64,000 nucleotides of DNA from Symbiodinium microadriaticum. Its lineage: Eukaryota > Sar > Dinophyceae > Suessiales > Symbiodiniaceae. Positions 12,130-22,580 of the stretch are shown here, piece by piece (within the stretch, counting starts at the first letter, position 1; every line of letters begins with the position of its first letter). The stretch spans positions 697,847 through 761,846 of the forward strand of contig LSRX01000169.1 in assembly GCA_001939145.1 (NCBI GenBank), given 5' to 3'. A model generated the notes under the pieces. The model had not been told where the DNA came from and ran no database searches. It was given only the letters and a program-made list of their open reading frames with translations. The position numbers and the translations under genes were made by a program.

Positions 12130-12803
12130 ATAATCCAGATTGAGGGGGCGTATGCCTCTGCTTATGACTACCCTTGAACCTCCAAGTAGGAAGCCTTCTC
12201 TGGAAGCCTGAACCGCCCGTAAGGGATGCAAAGCCCGTCCTGCTTGCCTTCCTTGCTCGCGGCGTTGCTGCGACAGCCGGTAAGTTGCAAGAACTGGCAG
12301 CCAAAGCGTGAAAGAGAGAGGGGTTTAGGGTTCCGGAGAGGCTTCCTACAAGGGCTTCTGGATGTTTGGGCCGTTGGGTTTTGGGATTCAGGGGTTCAAG
12401 GTCACAAGGAAGGGTTTCAGTCATGTTGGGACCGCTGCTGTCTTGTCCTGAGAGGGTGCCGAGCAATGAGCCTGTGGGAAAACCATGTCCTTCAAAGCAC
12501 ATGGATGGGATTAACAAGCCAACCAGGAATCGAAAGCCCAGGCAGCAGGATGCGGCTAGGCCGCCCCGCGGCCCAGACAGGTAGAAAAAGGAGGCAGCCC
12601 CCGTAAGGGAGGGTGCGGCTGCGCCGCCCCCCCCCACCCCCGTCTCAGGCGGGCGAGAGGAGTGAAAAGATGTGAGAAGTATGCTGCTACTGTTAATCAC
12701 TGTTGTCGCTGTTGTCTTTCTTTTAACACATCTATTTGCGACTTGGGGTTCTATGTTGAAGTCCACTTACCCTGTTCAACAGGCCGGTTGGGGCTGTCCG
12801 GCT

Positions 12804-14252
12804 CTAAGCGTCAGAGGTCAGCGCAGATGCATACTTCAACGCCACGTAGCCGGAGGGGTTGCCCACAACATCCACGACGCCACTTTGTAACTCCTCATGC
12901 GGCGTCTGCACCATTAGAGAAGTCAGGATGTCGCCGCTCCAAACGACAAGAGAGCCATTGTCCTTCAAAGCGGCAAAGGACATCATGCTTGGCCATGAGA
13001 AACTCGGAATATTCACAACTCCACTTTCCAGCTGGGTCAGGCCCTTCTCCGTGTAGACACCCCATGTCACAACACGGCCGCCCACCTTCAATGCAGCGAA
13101 GGCCGCCACATTGGCCGAGATGGACACCACGTCGTTCCCCAGTTCTTTCACAAGGTCTTCGTCGAGGTGCGCACCGTCCTCCCCAACTCCCCAGCCAACA
13201 ACCTCACCGCCTTCTTTGAGAGCTATGAAGACGTCATCGGAAGCGGCAATGGAAACCACACCTGCAGATAGCTTCTCCTTGACTGAGTACTGAGCCATCC
13301 CGGAATCTTCATCGGTAAAGAACACTACCGGCTCCCCACCTTTTTCCGGATCTCCCCAGCACACAACTTCGCCAGTTGTCTTCAAGGCAGCGAAGGAACA
13401 GCCACTGGCAAAAATGCTTTTCACATCTCTTGCCACCTGCTCTGCCTTGGAGCCGAGATCACCACCGCACTCGGGATCTCCCCAGGCGACTACTCCACCT
13501 GTCTCAGTCAAGGCGGCAAAGGCCCCGCGCGTCTCTCCCCACGTCCCAACTACGGAGACCACGCCCCGTAAGCCTCCGGCAGAGCTGCTGTCACCTCCAA
13601 ACTCGGGATTCCCCCACACGACTACTGCTCCACTCTCTTTCACGGCAGCGAAGGCTTGCATCGTCCGCGCCATGGCCACAACTCCATCACGGAGCTGAGC
13701 CCTTATCTCTGCATCGGGCTTGCCGCCAGCGTCTGCATGTCCCCAAACTACAAGCTCGCCGCCCGTTTTCCGTGCAACGAAAGCCTTTTCGTTGCCCAGC
13801 ACCTGCACGACACCCTGGTCAAGGCCAAGAACCCCGTCAGAGTCACCCCCATCCTCCTCCTCGCCTTCGCCCCAGGTGATCACAGAGCCAGACTCTGTCA
13901 AAGCAGCAAAGGCTGATCTGGCGGAAGACACTGCCACGATGCCTCGCTGCAGCTGCTCACTCACTTTCGACCACTGTGGTCCGTTGGTACATTCGCCCCA
14001 AACAAGTGCCTCCAGACTCTGCTTCGACGTTACCATGTTCAGTGCTACGGGGTCCTCTGCTGAGCCGCCCTGCAACTTCGTGGTGTCAGAGAGAATTGCG
14101 CTATCTCTCAGCAGAAGCACTTCCTGCCCTGGTAGTAGTTCCAAGGACTCTTGCAAGCGGCTCTTTATGTCAGAAACGCAAGGCGGCGCTTCGAAGTATA
14201 GCGGCCCCAACACCACATCGCCAGCAATCGCGCGAACCACAACCGTCGTCAT
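12804..14252 (-). CDS. Ubiquitin-like domain plus RCC1-like repeat protein
   Basis: Single uninterrupted 482-codon frame from ATG to TAG, no intron needed. Residues 1-76 (starts TTVVVRAIAGDVVLGPLYF) look like a ubiquitin-like fold. From about residue 80 the protein is a tandem repeat in which each unit carries a version of AFAALKESGxVVxWGxPExGG. The Trp (mostly Trp-Gly) marks fall near residues 127, 170, 213, 257, 299, 354, 397 and 438, so spacing is mostly 41-44 residues with one of 55. This is shorter than the usual 51-68 residue RCC1 blade. A partial last unit ends at residue 482. RCC1-like repeats form beta-propellers that act as protein-interaction or exchange-factor scaffolds; combined with a ubiquitin-like head, a role in ubiquitin-linked signalling is possible but inferred. 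No HECT or RING domain is visible. A PA14-like exon lies upstream on the same strand. Gene existence is near certain, function is not. Confidence 0.87.
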   Translation of the reverse strand: MTTVVVRAIAGDVVLGPLYFEAPPCVSDIKSRLQESLELLPGQEVLLLRDSAILSDTTKLQGGSAEDPVALNMVTSKQSLEALVWGECTNGPQWSKVSEQLQRGIVAVSSARSAFAALTESGSVITWGEGEEEDGGDSDGVLGLDQGVVQVLGNEKAFVARKTGGELVVWGHADAGGKPDAEIRAQLRDGVVAMARTMQAFAAVKESGAVVVWGNPEFGGDSSSAGGLRGVVSVVGTWGETRGAFAALTETGGVVAWGDPECGGDLGSKAEQVARDVKSIFASGCSFAALKTTGEVVCWGDPEKGGEPVVFFTDEDSGMAQYSVKEKLSAGVVSIAASDDVFIALKEGGEVVGWGVGEDGAHLDEDLVKELGNDVVSISANVAAFAALKVGGRVVTWGVYTEKGLTQLESGVVNIPSFSWPSMMSFAALKDNGSLVVWSGDILTSLMVQTPHEELQSGVVDVVGNPSGYVALKYASALTSDA

Positions 14253-14430
14253 GAAAGAATGCCGCTGGTGGAAGAGACTCTTAGGAACTCGAAGACATGG
14301 AAATGCTTTGAATAGAATGCACCGTGCAAAGCCGTTGCAGTGCGTATTGTCATGACCAACAGCACAGTTTGAACCCTCATTGCGAGGGAGATCGGCGACA
14401 AATGCGAGCAGTCCACATCTTCAGCAAACA

Positions 14431-14700
14431 CTACGTACTGGCACTCTGGATAAAGCTCCGCGTCTTGTTATGGCACTTTGTAACTCCGTCCCTGCCCAAA
14501 ACCTCGTCCACTGGTACCTTGCAACTTCTTGTCGTTCTTGAATTTGGCTTGGCGCCAACTGTGAGCCGCGCCTTCTTATGCGAGAGGTAAACCGCGGCTG
14601 CATCGTTCGCGGTCACCTTGAACTGATAGCTGCCTCGAAAGAGAGACGCGACAAGGTAGATTCTTTCTTCAGTTCCATAACCGTATTCAGGCAATGTATT
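14431..14700 (-). CDS. Exon-like frame with PA14-like motif (partial gene)
   Basis: An open frame runs out of the CA/CCCGCA repeat at about 14700 and stops with TAG at 14431. Beyond the repeat it reads like normal protein: about 90 residues including EYGYGTEERIYLVASLF, then RGSYQFKVTANDAAAVYLS. The pattern G-x-Y-x-F-x-V-x-A-x-D-x-A-x-x-Y-L-S matches the core strand of PA14 domains, as found in fibrocystin-type surface proteins, where it takes part in carbohydrate binding. The rest (KKARLTVGAKPNSRTTRSCK then VPVDEVLGRDG) has no hallmark. There is no convincing start codon, since the upstream part of the frame is pure repeat; it is best read as an internal or last exon, and AAG|GTACCA inside it could be a donor. 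It ends about 180 bp before the start of the RCC1-like gene on the same strand. It could be chance. Confidence 0.35.
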   Translation of the reverse strand, partial: NTLPEYGYGTEERIYLVASLFRGSYQFKVTANDAAAVYLSHKKARLTVGAKPNSRTTRSCKVPVDEVLGRDGVTKCHNKTRSFIQSAST

Positions 14701-14702
14701 CC

Positions 14703-14905
14703 CAGTGCACGCACCCACACCCACACCCATGCACCCACACCCACACGCACCCGCACCTGCGCATGCACCCGCACCTGCACATGCACCCGCACCCGTACAT
14801 GCACCCCCTCCCGCACCCGCACGCCGCACCCGCATGCCGCGCCCGCACCTGCACGCAGGCAAACACACACACACACACAAACACACAAACACAAACACAC
14901 AAACT
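14703..14905. repeat. CCCGCACCTGCATG minisatellite and CA microsatellite
   Basis: Repeats of CACCCACAC, then CACCCGCACCTGCATG-type 12- to 14-mers, then (CA)n with CAAACA units. Frames through it are low-complexity artefacts. Confidence 0.85.
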
Positions 14906-15134
14906 AGAGCCTTCATTTCTAGGTCTTGAAGCAAACTTCAGCCTGGCTATGATTATAGTGCCTAGCAAGGGAAATTGCTTCGTGTGTAAATTGTTCAGAC
15001 TGCTTTACCAAACTAAACCCGAGACCGCTGTGAGAGATTCTCTATGCTAGCGTCACAGTCCGAGCCCCTAAACGAGTTTGAGGCTGCAGAGCTCGGTATC
15101 TAAACCAAAATGCCAGAGCTGCGATAAACAAAAA

Positions 15135-15262
15135 AAAACGGGCCTTAGCAACTAGATTGGGGTCTTGTGGGGTATATACCCTACCAGATATAACATACAA
15201 CAATCTCTATATACGGGGAACCCTAGAGCCGAACTTTACGAATTGATGAGGCCCTGTTTGTA
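15135..15262. mobile_element. Family B-like element, diverged
   Basis: Left portion GGGCCTTAGCAACTAGATTG and GTGGGGTATATACC, right portion GATGAGGCCC; the central GGGGAACCCTA is retained. Confidence 0.45.
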
Positions 15263-15897
15263 TGTTAGTTAACCCCAAACAGGCCTGGTTCGTTGACCAT
15301 GAGCACGCCCGAGATCCTTCCGCAAAACTCGGGTCGGGGCACGGGGCATCTCTGGAGCTTAGTATTGATATTGTAGTATGGGTTTAGGAGTTTGAGGGTT
15401 TAGGGTTTAGGGGTTGTAGTATCTTGTCTAGTACATCGTGTTATAGTATGTCTAGAGCAGAGGGCTTCGAGTTTAGGGTTCAGGTGTTCAGCTGAAGAGG
15501 GCTTGATGTTTAGGGTCTTAGACCGGGCTGTTGCGGTTTAGGGATCGGTTTCTGCGGGTCTTTACCCGCGTTTTTGCTTTCAAAGCTGGAGTTTAGGCTG
15601 GCTACGGTTTTAGCTATCCGAGGCATTCTTCACATACCGTATGCCGAGGGCTTTTGGCATTTGACTGCAAAAACCAACCGAAACTCAGCCCTGGCCGACA
15701 TCCTCGTCGGGGGTTGCTTGGCTGTATAAACCTTAACCCTATAAACCCAAAACCTAAACCCTGTAAACCCCATAAACCCCATAAACCCTAAAACCTGGGG
15801 GTCCTTGCGGCGAACTTGTCGTTGGACTTCAGGCCAGTCCAGGCTGCACCACTGCCTCCGTAGTTGAGCCTCAGGCCGTGAGGATTAAGACCCCCAC

Positions 15898-16011
15898 TAA
15901 GGTAGGGGGCCTTCATAATTAGAATAGGGTTTTGGGGGGGGGGTTCCTTTTTTGTAGCTATAGTAGAATGGGCCCCAAAACACTATTCTACTTGTTAAGG
16001 CCTCTATATTA
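15898..16011. mobile_element. Family B palindromic MITE-like element
   Basis: TAAGGTAGGGGGCCTTCATA with AGAATAGGGTTTTGGGG on the left; CCCCAAAACACTATTCTAC and AAGGCCTCTATATTA on the right. The arms pair through about 40 bp. Confidence 0.8.
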
Positions 16012-16386
16012 CGACGACTACAGCGACTGCTAGGACTCAATAACTACTTCGACTGCCAGTAGGACTGTGAGTTCTGACCAAAAACGCTACATTCTAACAC
16101 CTGCTGGCCCCCTGCACGGGGGCAAGAACCGGTCAGTCCGAGATTCTGCGAGATGATGACCATCTGCACAGCTGGGGGGCGGGGAGTGGCTTCCGAGTTC
16201 AGGGCTTTGCGACTCTACCATGGGACCGTGAATACTGTACTTCTCATTGATGCACACAAGTGTCACAATAGCTATACCTGTGCTCATTGTGTTCGTGACA
16301 GAGCAATAATAACTGCACACACAGCCACCGCAAGAATGGAACGAGCTTCATGTTGGAGCTCTGGGCTTCCCTGCCATGTCACTAAG

Positions 16387-16483
16387 GTTGATGATATGAA
16401 TCCTGCATTACCCATAGTACGGAATTTACCATAGTTCCCATAGTTTAGGGCCCTTAAGGTAATGCAGGATTTATCTCATCAAC
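16387..16483. mobile_element. Family E palindromic MITE-like element, copy 1
   Basis: GTTGATGATATGAATCCTGC at the left, inverted as CAGGATTTATCTCATCAAC at the right; the centre contains CCCATAGTTTAGGGCCC. Confidence 0.8.
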
Positions 16484-16853
16484 AGTAAGAACCTTCCTCA
16501 GGGCCTAGGGTTGAGGGTCAAAGCTCAGATTCTCCTCAGCCCTGACACTGCTGCCGAAGCCCGAATTCAAAACCTAGGCCTGTAAATCTCCGAGCCCTAA
16601 ATCTGCTTAAGCCTGAGGCCCGAATAACAAGGGCTTGAAGTTTTTTAATTGTAACATAACAGTCTCTGCATAACTATATACCATGCTATACCCCCATGCC
16701 CGCTTCTTTCTGAGGCCACGCCATACGAACCCATAGAACCCTGAAAAAACCCCAGATGAAGAAGGCGCCCCAGCCTTGTCAGGCATGCGGAAGAGGATGT
16801 TCGGAATGTCGCAGCTCCAGCCCTTCCCCGCCGCCCCAGGTCGGTTTTGGGTT

Positions 16854-17144
16854 TTAGGGTTTTAGGGTTTTAGGGTTTTAGGGTTTTAGGGTTTAGGGTT
16901 TAGGGTTTAGGGATTAGGGTTTTAAGGGTTTTAGGGTTTTAGGGTTTAGGTTGGGTTTTTGGAGGGCATCCCTTGAAGTTGTATCCGGGCCTTTCTAGGA
17001 TCCTTCGCCTCGTAGATCCCCCGAAAACCCTTCGTCTGATCCTTCAGGCCCCTGCGTTAAAAACCCTAAACACTAAAAACCCTAAACCCTAAAAACCCTA
17101 AACCCTAAACCCTAAACCCTAAAAACCCCCAAACCCTAAGAGAA
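16854..17144. repeat. Inverted pair of telomere-like tracts
   Basis: TTTTAGGG/TTTAGGG copies at 16854-16958 face CCCTAAA/CCCTAAAAA copies at 17059-17144, about 100 bp apart. Confidence 0.85.
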
Positions 17145-17460
17145 GCCCACCAAAAAAATTCGAGTTTCCGCAGGGGCCGCGGGTCGGAAAAAGCAGAGTT
17201 CGCAGTTCATCCCCAGAGACACGTAGGGCTTATAGGGTTTGGGATTTAGGGCTTTAGGCTTTATGGTTTAGGGTTTAGAGTTTAGGGTTAAGGTTTAGGG
17301 TTTGAACGTCTCCTTTACAGTCCGTATATGACTATTAAGAGAAGAAATGCTCTGACGTAAAACCCTGTTCTGGCCCCTCTCCCTGCTCATCGGGTCCAGG
17401 GACCGTAGGCAAATTTCAGACACCATCCGCTACGGGGGTAATGACGAACGAGTATACATC

Positions 17461-17552
17461 GATAACACATGCATACATGCATATGTATACATATGCATGT
17501 ATGTATGATGTATGTATGTATGTATGCATGCATGCATGCATGCATGCATGTA
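17461..17552. repeat. ATGC/ATGT tetranucleotide microsatellite
   Basis: TGCATACATGCATATG units pass into (GTAT)n and then (GCAT)n. Confidence 0.8.
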
Positions 17553-18599
17553 TGTGCCCGCGACGAAGAACATGATCGTGGCATTGAATAGACCCCAATC
17601 CTCTTTCATGTACCTATACGGCGAACATCAGCTAATTATATATGTTTATGTACATGTACATACAAACATACCCACACACACACACCTTCAAACATGCGTC
17701 AAGCGTACGCAGATAACGCAGCAGAGTTACGATTCATAGTTTTTGTCTGGTGCCTTCAAAAGCCTTATGCTTCCAAGGACCTTATGATTAGGGCCCTAGA
17801 CCCTTTAGGGACCCAATAATAAGCTACCTGGAAGCCTAGGGAAGCAAAGACGACTTCTTAGCTCTCGCTTTCCCCAAAGCGCCTGGTCGATGTAGTGATA
17901 CTCCGCCTGTCACGTGCGCAAAATTTCAAAAGGCGGTGACGAAAGGAAATTTTAGGGATTTAGCGCGTGATATACCGGTCTGAGCAACTTCGTATTATGT
18001 ATAGTACTCCCTTGTGGCCCCTTACGAGGAGATGTACCCTATTCGAATTATGAACAAAGGCCCCTGCACCCATCCTTCCCGGTATGCCTTCAGCCCCGGT
18101 CGAAGCACGTTGTCTTGCAGCCAGCTGTTGCGATGCAGCATTGTGAACATGTATCCTCGGTTACAGCATTTGCGACCGAGTGCGTGACTGCTGATGGCAG
18201 ACGAGACAATTTCTGTCGAATCTTGCCTGGGAATAATGCCGTAAAAGATTGCAAGAAACAATGCTACAAGTACAAACAATCTACCCTTGGCAGCTCGAAC
18301 CTCAAGCAACAGCTCATAGTGGAAAAAGCTAGATTGCAGGATAACCGCAAAAACCAGCTTACACATGCACAGGCGGGTGCCGTGCTGTGGTAATGGTTAT
18401 GGCGATAAATATATACAGCACATGTGTACACGAGTCTCATGCGATTGACAGTCAAGACAACATCAGCACCACAACAACAGCAAGGACAATAGCGGCAACA
18501 CCGACAACAACCACCACCACGGCCACGACCACGACCACGACCACCCAACACCTTCGCCGCCACTAGCACCACCAGCACCAACACCAACACCCACAACAA

Positions 18600-18992
18600 C
18601 CACAAGCACCACAAGCACCACAAGCACCACAAGCACCACAACCACAACAACCACAACCACAACCGCAACCACGCACCACCCACCACCCACCACCCACCAC
18701 CACAACCACAACCGCAACCACGCACCACCCACCACCCACCACCCACAACCACAACCACAACCGCAACCACGCACCACCCACCACCCACCACCCACAACCA
18801 CAACCACAACCGCAACCACGCACCACCCACCACCCACCACCCACAACCACAACCACAACCGCAACCACGCACCACCCACCACCCACCACCCACAACCACA
18901 ACCACAACCGCAACCACGCACCACCCACCACCCACCACCCACAACCACAACCACAACCGCAACCACGCACCACCCACCACCCACCACCCACN
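18600..18992. repeat. 49-bp CCACCA/CAACCA minisatellite
   Basis: ACCGCAACCACGCACC recurs at 18662, 18711, 18760, 18809, 18858, 18907 and 18956, exactly 49 bp apart. A looser CACAAGCAC repeat precedes it. Because 49 is not a multiple of 3, the long open frames on the minus strand arise from composition and cycle through frames. Confidence 0.95.
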
Positions 18993-19395
18993 ACCACACA
19001 CACCACACACACCACACACACCACACACACCACACACACCACACACACCACACACACCACACACACCACACACACCACACACACCACACACACACCACAC
19101 ACACGACACACACCACACACACACACACACACACCACACACACGCACACACACACACACACACACCACCCGCACACACACACACACACACACCACACACA
19201 TACCACACACACACCACACGCCACACACAGCACTCACACACACACACACACACACGCACACACACACACACAACACACACACACACACCACACACAACAC
19301 ACACACACACACAACACACGCACACACACAACACACACACACACACAACACACACACACAACACACACACACACACACACACCCACCCACCCCCA
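18993..19395. repeat. CACACACACC decamer and CA microsatellite
   Basis: Starts right after the N at 18992 with regular 10-bp ACCACACACA units, then irregular (CA)n with CG and CC interruptions to about 19395. Confidence 0.9.
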
Positions 19396-19453
19396 CCCCC
19401 TTCAGAAGAGCAACAGTATCTCGGAATGCGCAAATGACCATGCCTCACAGTCT

Positions 19454-19562
19454 TATGGGGGTTTCCGAAAACAGGGGACCCTCATATAGCGCCCTGAATA
19501 GTAGGAACCCTATTATAAGGACTCCAAAATAAGGTCCCCTTTTTCTTCGGAAACTCCCTTAT
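19454..19562. mobile_element. Family C palindromic MITE-like element, copy 2
   Basis: 109 bp. Left TATGGGGGTTTCCGAAAACA, right TTCGGAAACTCCCTTAT; centre CTATTATAAGGACTCCAAAA. Confidence 0.85.
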
Positions 19563-19920
19563 CTCATGGCTCTTCGACTGCCGAGCATCCAATGTCGTGC
19601 GCCGGAATAAGTTGGTGGATATCATCCGCTTCACACTTCTTGTAGACCAGAGCCATGTTTTTCTGACAGGGAAAAAGGGGGTTTCGGGGGGGTTTAGGCT
19701 TTTGGGGGGGTTTAGGTTTAGGGGGGGTATGAGTACGTGAGGTTCAGTGTGAATGGCGAGGGTTGAGCATTTCGATCTTGAAGGCCATGTTCGGATGCCT
19801 TGGGAGGACGAGTCTCTGCCGTTGTCACCGCCCAGCTATACCTTGTAAGCGACGACTCCTGCGCACCTTTCCCGCAAAGGGCTGATATTCCTGGTGCAAG
19901 GCAGGAATGCGAGTGGAGGT

Positions 19921-20017
19921 ACACCCCAAAACCCCACAAGCCCAGGTCCTAAAACCCCAAAACCCCACAACCCCAGGTCCTAAAACCCTGAACCCCACCA
20001 CCCCAAGCCCTAAACCC
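19921..20017. repeat. 31-bp tandem repeat, three copies
   Basis: AGGTCCTAAAACCC recurs at 19944 and 19975, with a variant at 20006; the units are rich in CCCCAAAA and CCCCAC. Confidence 0.75.
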
Positions 20018-20140
20018 CCAAACACCCGAAACGCCTCCATGGGTTCCACGGCCACACATTGATTGTCCAAGTCGTGAATACGAAGGCGCCTGGTCAGAGG
20101 ACTCGAGAAGCTCTGCCCCGAACGAATACATAGAATAGGG

Positions 20141-20213
20141 GTTTGGGGTTGAGGGTTGAGGGTTTAGGGTTAGGGTTTTAGGGTTAAGGGTTTTAGGGTT
20201 TAGGGTCTAGGGT
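20141..20213 (+). repeat. Telomere-like TTTAGGG tract, degenerate
   Basis: Mixed GGTTTAGGG, GGTTGAGGG and GGTTAAGGG units. Confidence 0.8.
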
Positions 20214-20850
20214 TCCTGTAACGGCTTTCGATAAGAGTTGCTCTAAGGGTTCATAGGGGCTCCTTCATGTAGGGGTCTTCTCTGTTAGACACAGGGCTGT
20301 AGGAGATAATGTACTTAGGCCAAGATTATGAGGAGCCCTAAGGCCATAAGGAATCATCATCGTAAGTATTCGGGCATGTACAGTAAATGCAGAGCCTTGT
20401 ATGTCCTTGTTGAGGGAGTGTTGCAGCAAGGGGATTGACATCCAAGGTGTGGGATCGTGCATGAGTTTTCAGTTGCTCGGCCTGCCTGGCGGGCAACTGC
20501 AGTCGATGGATTTGGTCTATCCATGAGAAGGACTTTGCTGCACATGCCATAGTTCAGCGTACTTAAGCTAAGGTCAGGCAAGATGTTGTCCATGAACGTT
20601 CGCACCCGAGTCGCTGGGCGTTGGGATAAAGCTCCGGGTGGCCAGGACCTGAGCCTTTCTAGCCATAGTGCATGTCGGTGGCACGAATGCGACAGCGGAT
20701 TCTCACTAGTATCCATGCAACCCTAAACCCTAAACCATAAACCCGAAACCCCTAAACCCTAAACCCGAATCTGCAATACAGTGCACGCAAATTTTTGTCC
20801 AGCACTCCCATGCAAGGCAGCCTGAGGCCAGTCAAGGCGGGCCAGGAACG

Positions 20851-20932
20851 CTAGGGTTTAGGGTTTAGGGTTGAGGGTTGAGGGTTTAGGGTTTTAGGGT
20901 TTAGGGTTTTAGGGTTTAGGGTTTAGGGTTAC
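20851..20932 (+). repeat. Telomere-like TTTAGGG tract
   Basis: TTTAGGG with TTGAGGG and TTTTAGGG variants. Confidence 0.85.
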
Positions 20933-21311
20933 GGAGGGTCTATCGGGATTTCGGGCTTCAGGTTTGGTGTCAAAGCCATGCCTGCTGGAGATGTCGGAGT
21001 CCTTCCAGGACTGGAGGCTGTAATCCTCGGCTGCCACTACTCAACAAGTGAAAGCTCCCTCTTGCCTGCACCCGAAACCCCTAGTCTCTATCAACCCAGG
21101 CACCTCTAAACTTAAAACCCTTTGCCCTCAACGCCAAGAGTTACAGTCACCCTCAACCCTATACCCTAAACCCCTAAACCCCTAAACCCTAAACCCCTAT
21201 GTAAACCCTCAAAACCTAAGCCCCATATCCGAAGCATCTTTTCACCGAGGAGCTGTCGGACAGGTCTTCGCCTGGAGCAGAGTCATCTCGTTCTCCTGCG
21301 AGAAAAGTACA

Positions 21312-21407
21312 GTTGATGATATAAATCCTGCATTACCCCATAAGAAGGAATATACAATAATTCCCATAGTTTAGCGTCCTTAAAGTAATGCAGGATTTAT
21401 ATCATAA
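21312..21407. mobile_element. Family E palindromic MITE-like element, copy 2
   Basis: GTTGATGATATAAATCCTGC inverted as GCAGGATTTATATCAT; centre CCCATAGTTTAGCGTCC closely matches copy 1. Confidence 0.85.
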
Positions 21408-21634
21408 CAGTAGTACATAGGCTTGGCTTTTGGGGTTTTACGGGGGGGTTCAGGGTTTGGGGGCGTTCAAAAGGGGGGTCGTTGCGGGGCGTAGATGGTT
21501 TTCAGGGGCTGGCGGGCATCTACGGGGGTTAGAATTTGGGATTAGCGCTTAGGGTTTGGGCCTTTAGGGTTGAGGGTTTATTTCTAAACGCGGTCGGAGG
21601 ATTTGGGTCTGACGCAATCAAGTTGAGTGTTTTG

Positions 21635-21880
21635 TTTTTTTTTTTTGTGTGTGTGTGTGTGTTTGCAGTAATATACATATTTACATATATATGTGTGTGT
21701 GTGTGTGTTTGCAGTAATATACATATTTACATATATATATATATATGTATATATATAGAGAGAGAGAGAGACATACATACACACATGCACATGTGTACAT
21801 GTGACTCTCTAAACATAACTGTTATACACATATACACACACGCACCCCAGTATGTATGTGTGTGTATATACATATGTAAA
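21635..21880. repeat. TG, TA and GA microsatellites
   Basis: (TG)n, then a tandem pair of TTTGCAGTAATATACATATT blocks about 56 bp apart, then (AT)n and (GA)n. Frames here are artefacts. Confidence 0.85.
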
Positions 21881-22314
21881 GCAAAGTAGTCTACGTTTTC
21901 TAGCACTAAGCAAAGCAGGCAATCGACCGCCGCAACGAAAACAGCGACAGTGGCAAGAACAACAACAAGGTTGCATCAACACATCCTTAAGTCTGCTAAC
22001 GACCTCACCAAGCAGCAAGCACACCCACTAAGAAAAGCAGCCAACCAAAAGAGAGCAACGGTCTCCCACGATATCTGCAAATACAAGTCTGATAGGATTA
22101 CGGGAGCACTAGCTGCCACATCTACCTCCTCCAGGACCGCCCAAACTGCCGCCGGCAATGACCAACACCGACATACTGCAAATAAAATGATGACAGGTGT
22201 CTCAACCATGCACATGGTGATGATATCGGTGGCCCACTGGTGGCTACGATGGCGACGATGATGATGATGACTTGTGTTCTCCGGGGACCTGAGGTCATAC
22301 AACACACAGAGTAT

Positions 22315-22580
22315 GTATATGTATGTGTATATACATATATATATATATGTATATAATATGTATTTTTATGTATATACATACCTATATATAGCTGTATATA
22401 TATATATATACACACATGTAAATATCTATGTATCTTGATACATATATGTAAATGTATAATCTATACATATAGGCAGATGTATAAAGACATATATGTATGT
22501 ATACATATATACACACACATTCATTTATGTTTGTGTGTGTGTATTTACTTATACTTATTTATCTGTATTTATATGTGTAA
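22315..22580. repeat. TATG/TATA microsatellite region
   Basis: Long irregular TATGTATATA and TACATATATA runs with a short TG stretch near 22530. Confidence 0.85.

Noticed and set aside
11882..12766. 294-codon minus-strand frame
   Set aside because: It crosses the N and AT microsatellite at 12090; composition is unremarkable and nothing resembles a domain.
12662..14355. Plus-strand frames opposite the RCC1-like gene (185, 167 and 211 codons)
   Set aside because: They are antisense shadows of the repetitive coding sequence, rich in Ser, Pro and Arg.
18264..19448. Very long minus-strand frames (up to 394 codons) rich in Cys, Val and Trp
   Set aside because: They are translations of CA-rich microsatellite and the 49-bp minisatellite, cross an N, and are open in all three frames.
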